A stretch of 64,000 bases of DNA from Bacteroidota bacterium (GTDB lineage Bacteria; Bacteroidota; Bacteroidia; Chitinophagales; Chitinophagaceae). A program made the position numbers and the translations under genes. Shown here piece by piece: positions 61,089-64,000 of this stretch. Each line of letters begins with the position of its first letter. The stretch's first letter is position 1. The stretch is from contig JAIUNW010000013.1 in the NCBI GenBank assembly GCA_020161535.1, positions 1 through 64,000 on the forward strand. Direction: 5' to 3'. Under the pieces are notes generated by a model that saw only the letters and a list, made by a program, of their open reading frames with translations, was not told the origin of the DNA and ran no database searches.

Positions 61089-63959
61089 TCAGCCCACCGC
61101 GAGCTCTTCCTTCACGTAGCGGGCCGTATGACTCCTCCTCTCCTTCACCATTTCTTCGGGCGTTCCTTCAAACAATAGTTGCCCGCCGCCATCACCGCCT
61201 TCGGGACCGATATCGATCACATGGTCTGCCACTTTAATCACATCGAGGTTGTGTTCGATCACCAGCACGGTATTGCCGCGGTCGACCAGCTTGTTCAGTA
61301 CGGCCAACAAATGTTGAATGTCTTGAAAATGCAAACCGGTTGTGGGTTCATCGAGAATATAAAATGTTTTGCCGGTATCTTTCTTTGCGAGCTCAGTGGC
61401 CAGTTTAACACGCTGCGCTTCGCCGCCACTAAGGGTTACCGCCGACTGCCCGAGGGTGATATAGCCCAGGCCGACATCCTGCAAAACTTTGATCTTACGG
61501 TGCAGGTAGTGAACCGCTTGAAAGAATTCTACCGCCTCATCTACCGTCATGTCTAACACATCACTGATCGATTTTCCTTTGTACCGGATCTCCAGTGTTT
61601 CACGGTTGTATCTTTTGCCATTGCATTTTTCGCAATGCACATATACATCGGGCAAAAAATTCATTTCTATCACCCGCATGCCGCCGCCTTCGCAGAGATC
61701 GCACCGGCCTCCTTTTACATTGAAGGAAAAACGACCAGGTTGGTAGCCACGAATTTTGGCTTCAGGCACCGAGGCAAAAAGTTGCCTTATCTCGGTGAAG
61801 AACCCGCAATAGGTCGCCGGATTACTGCGTGGCGTGCGACCAATGGGCGACTGGTCGATTTCAATCACCTTGTCCACCAGTTCCAATCCTTTCACCGATT
61901 TGTATGCCAGCGGCTTTTGTTTTGAATCATAGCAGTGCTGCGACAGAATCGGGTACAGCGTTTCATTGATCAGCGTTGATTTTCCGCTGCCACTGACACC
62001 GGTCACCAGGATCAGTTTGCCCAACGGAAATTTGACATTCAGTTGCTGCAGGTTGTTGCCGGAAGCACCTTTCAACTCCAGAAATTTTCCGGAACCCTTG
62101 CGGCGCTCGGTGGGTATGGCGATTGTTTTTTTTCCATTTAGGTATAAAGCTGTTTCAGAGCCCGCCGCCAACACCTGCGCAGGCGTGCCCTGGGCAACAA
62201 TCTTGCCACCGTGTTTGCCGGCCCGCGGACCAATGTCCACCAGATGATCGGCGGCCATCATAATGTCTTTGTCGTGTTCCACCACCAACACACTGTTCCC
62301 GATATCACGCAGGTTTTGCAGCGCGGTGATCAGCCGATGGTTATCGCGTTGGTGCAATCCAATACTGGGTTCATCGAGCACATAAGTTATACCCTGCAAC
62401 TGCGAGCCGATTTGGGTGGCAAGACGAATTCGTTGCGATTCACCGCCACTCAGCGTGCGCGTGGGCCGGTTCAAAGTAAGATAGGTCAACCCCACATCCA
62501 ATAAAAACTGCAATCGCTCCCTGATCTCTTTCAAAATATCTTTTGAAATCACTTGCTGCTTCTTGGTTAGTCGTTTTTCCAGACCGCTGAACCATTGCAA
62601 CAATTTATCCAGGTTATAATTGCTTAGTTCAGCAATATTTTTCCCGTCTACTTTAAACCAAAGGCTTTCTTTTTTCAATCGCTCGCCATTACACGATGGG
62701 CAAACACTCAGTTCCATAAAGCCTTCAGCCCATTCACGAATCGCATCGGAGTGACCTGTACCGAACCAGCGTTTGATTTGTGGAATCACGCCTTCAAACT
62801 CTTCGGCATAAACACGATCAGTGCCTGCCTGCTCTTCAAAATCGATCATTGATTCTTCGTCGGCCACTTCCTGCCCGTAGAGAATCAGGTTCAGGTCGCG
62901 CGGCGGCAAATCCTTCACCGGCTTTTTCAAATCGATCTTGTATTTCTTAGCCAGTTGTTGTACCTGCTTGTACACATACGCATCACGCTCCTCACCCAAC
63001 GGTACAATGGCCCCTTCGCGCACACTCAGGTTATGGTCGGGAATAACCGCGGCCATGTTGATCTGGTACACCGAACCCAATCCCTTACAGACTGGACAAG
63101 CGCCATAGGGCGAGTTAAATGAAAAACTATTGGGCGATGGTTCTTCATAACTGATACCACTGTCTTCGCACATCAACTGGCGGCTGTACTGCACAACCTG
63201 GTTGTTGTCGTTCAGCAGCAAGAACATGAGCCCCTTGCCCATTTGCAAAGACTTCTGCACGCTTTGCGACAAACGAAGCCGCATTTCAGGCGTTACTGCC
63301 ATGCGATCAACCACTACTTCAATATCATGGATCTTATAGCGGTCTACCTGCATTTTTGCAACGAGGTCTTTCACTTCGCCATCCACCCTCACTTTGAGAA
63401 ATCCTTTTTTTCGAATGTCTTCAAAGAGTTCGCGGTAGTGACCTTTACGGCCACGCACCAGGGGTGCCAGCAAACTGATTTTTTTCTTTTCGTAACGGGA
63501 AAAAATATTGTCGACAATTTCTTCTTCCGAAAACTTCGTCATCCGCTTGCCGGTATTATAACTATAGGCATCCGATCCGCGGGCGAATAGAAGTCGCAAG
63601 AAATCGTAGACCTCGGTAATCGTACCGACCGTTGATCGCGGGTTCTTATTGGTCGTTTTTTGTTCGATGGAAATCACCGGCGATAGGCCCGTGATCTTAT
63701 CTACATCCGGCCGTTCCATATCCCCCACAAATTGCCGCGCATAGGCACTGAAACTTTCCATGTACCGGCGTTGCCCTTCGTTGTAAATGGTATCAAAAGC
63801 CAGCGAAGATTTTCCGCTGCCGCTTACACCAGTGAATACAACCAGTTTATTTTTGGGAATACTGATATCGATGTTCTTGAGGTTGTGCTCCCTCGCGCCG
63901 ATCACTTCAATTATTTCCGATTCTGCCAGAACGGGTTCTGTTAGTTTTTTCTTTGCCAT
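61089..63959 (-). CDS. uvrA: Excinuclease ABC subunit A
   Basis: 956 residues, full length. It recognises DNA damage for nucleotide excision repair with UvrB and UvrC. First Walker A FTGVSGSGKSSLAF (K50), second VTGVSGSGKSTLINE. Signatures TLSGGESQRIRLATQI and TLSGGEAQRVKLATEL. Zinc modules FNSPYGACPVCKGLG and GGRCDLCEGGGMRVIEM...CEKCNGKRY. The start ATG at 63959 lies 41 bases from the window end, and TAATTTGC upstream is close to a -7 box. Inverted repeats begin about ten bases past its stop. Confidence 0.98.
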   Translation of the reverse strand: MAKKKLTEPVLAESEIIEVIGAREHNLKNIDISIPKNKLVVFTGVSGSGKSSLAFDTIYNEGQRRYMESFSAYARQFVGDMERPDVDKITGLSPVISIEQKTTNKNPRSTVGTITEVYDFLRLLFARGSDAYSYNTGKRMTKFSEEEIVDNIFSRYEKKKISLLAPLVRGRKGHYRELFEDIRKKGFLKVRVDGEVKDLVAKMQVDRYKIHDIEVVVDRMAVTPEMRLRLSQSVQKSLQMGKGLMFLLLNDNNQVVQYSRQLMCEDSGISYEEPSPNSFSFNSPYGACPVCKGLGSVYQINMAAVIPDHNLSVREGAIVPLGEERDAYVYKQVQQLAKKYKIDLKKPVKDLPPRDLNLILYGQEVADEESMIDFEEQAGTDRVYAEEFEGVIPQIKRWFGTGHSDAIREWAEGFMELSVCPSCNGERLKKESLWFKVDGKNIAELSNYNLDKLLQWFSGLEKRLTKKQQVISKDILKEIRERLQFLLDVGLTYLTLNRPTRTLSGGESQRIRLATQIGSQLQGITYVLDEPSIGLHQRDNHRLITALQNLRDIGNSVLVVEHDKDIMMAADHLVDIGPRAGKHGGKIVAQGTPAQVLAAGSETALYLNGKKTIAIPTERRKGSGKFLELKGASGNNLQQLNVKFPLGKLILVTGVSGSGKSTLINETLYPILSQHCYDSKQKPLAYKSVKGLELVDKVIEIDQSPIGRTPRSNPATYCGFFTEIRQLFASVPEAKIRGYQPGRFSFNVKGGRCDLCEGGGMRVIEMNFLPDVYVHCEKCNGKRYNRETLEIRYKGKSISDVLDMTVDEAVEFFQAVHYLHRKIKVLQDVGLGYITLGQSAVTLSGGEAQRVKLATELAKKDTGKTFYILDEPTTGLHFQDIQHLLAVLNKLVDRGNTVLVIEHNLDVIKVADHVIDIGPEGGDGGGQLLFEGTPEEMVKERRSHTARYVKEELAVG

Positions 63960-64000
63960 GCTTTTGTCCTGTTTGCAAATTACAGTAAAAAGCGCCAGCC

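Overview
The window reads as a chromosome segment from a member of the Bacteroidota, most likely the Chitinophagaceae or a close relative. Three things point there: T9SS-type C-terminal sorting domains (37864-38937, 49696-52410), many promoters with the Bacteroidota -7 box TAnnTTTG and almost no Shine-Dalgarno sequences, and lineage-typical families (DUF6089-like porin, YtrA-type GntR with ABC genes, very large alpha-2-macroglobulin, LytTR regulators). The family-level placement is an inference; no rRNA or tRNA gene is present.

Region 1 (1 to about 5850) is an AT-rich accessory island, visibly different from the GC-richer core that follows (18 G/C of 60 at 2041-2100 against 36 of 60 at 20281-20340). 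Its left edge is an IS21-like transposon end that cuts off an LRAT/NC-domain gene. A Crp/Fnr regulator faces a three-gene operon: a ComEC-like metallo-beta-lactamase-fold hydrolase, a 788-residue E2-E1-JAB (ubiquitin-like conjugation and deconjugation) fusion, and a four-helix membrane protein. This operon is the best candidate for a poorly described system, probably a defence system.

Region 2 (6150-21518) holds a complete multistep phosphorelay (hybrid kinase, HPt, LytTR regulator), a repeat-rich 0.8-kb gap, the methionine genes metX and a metZ-like gene with an OsmC gene, then a leftward run (beta-CASP nuclease, DUF4442, lysA, scpB, atpG) back to back with secA.

Region 3 (21768-38937) carries a DUF5009 membrane protein, a pair of secreted amidohydrolases, deoC, a SPOR protein, an M20 peptidase, an ABC/GntR operon with a clear operator, maeB, an MlaE/MlaF-type lipid transporter, sucD and a T9SS cargo protein.

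Region 4 (39017-64000) has a 2010-residue alpha-2-macroglobulin, an FAD oxidoreductase, an MtfA-like peptidase, aspS behind a striking four-palindrome hairpin, a 904-residue T9SS protein, the conserved ATP-grasp/alpha-E/transglutaminase cluster followed by rarA, an ElaA-like acetyltransferase, a DUF6089-like protein, a small secreted protein, a 0.94-kb repeat field and uvrA.

A TTTAAGG-rich dispersed repeat of about 47 bp recurs in five intergenic gaps. Several genes have their -7 box only 4-6 bases before the start codon, which suggests near-leaderless mRNAs.
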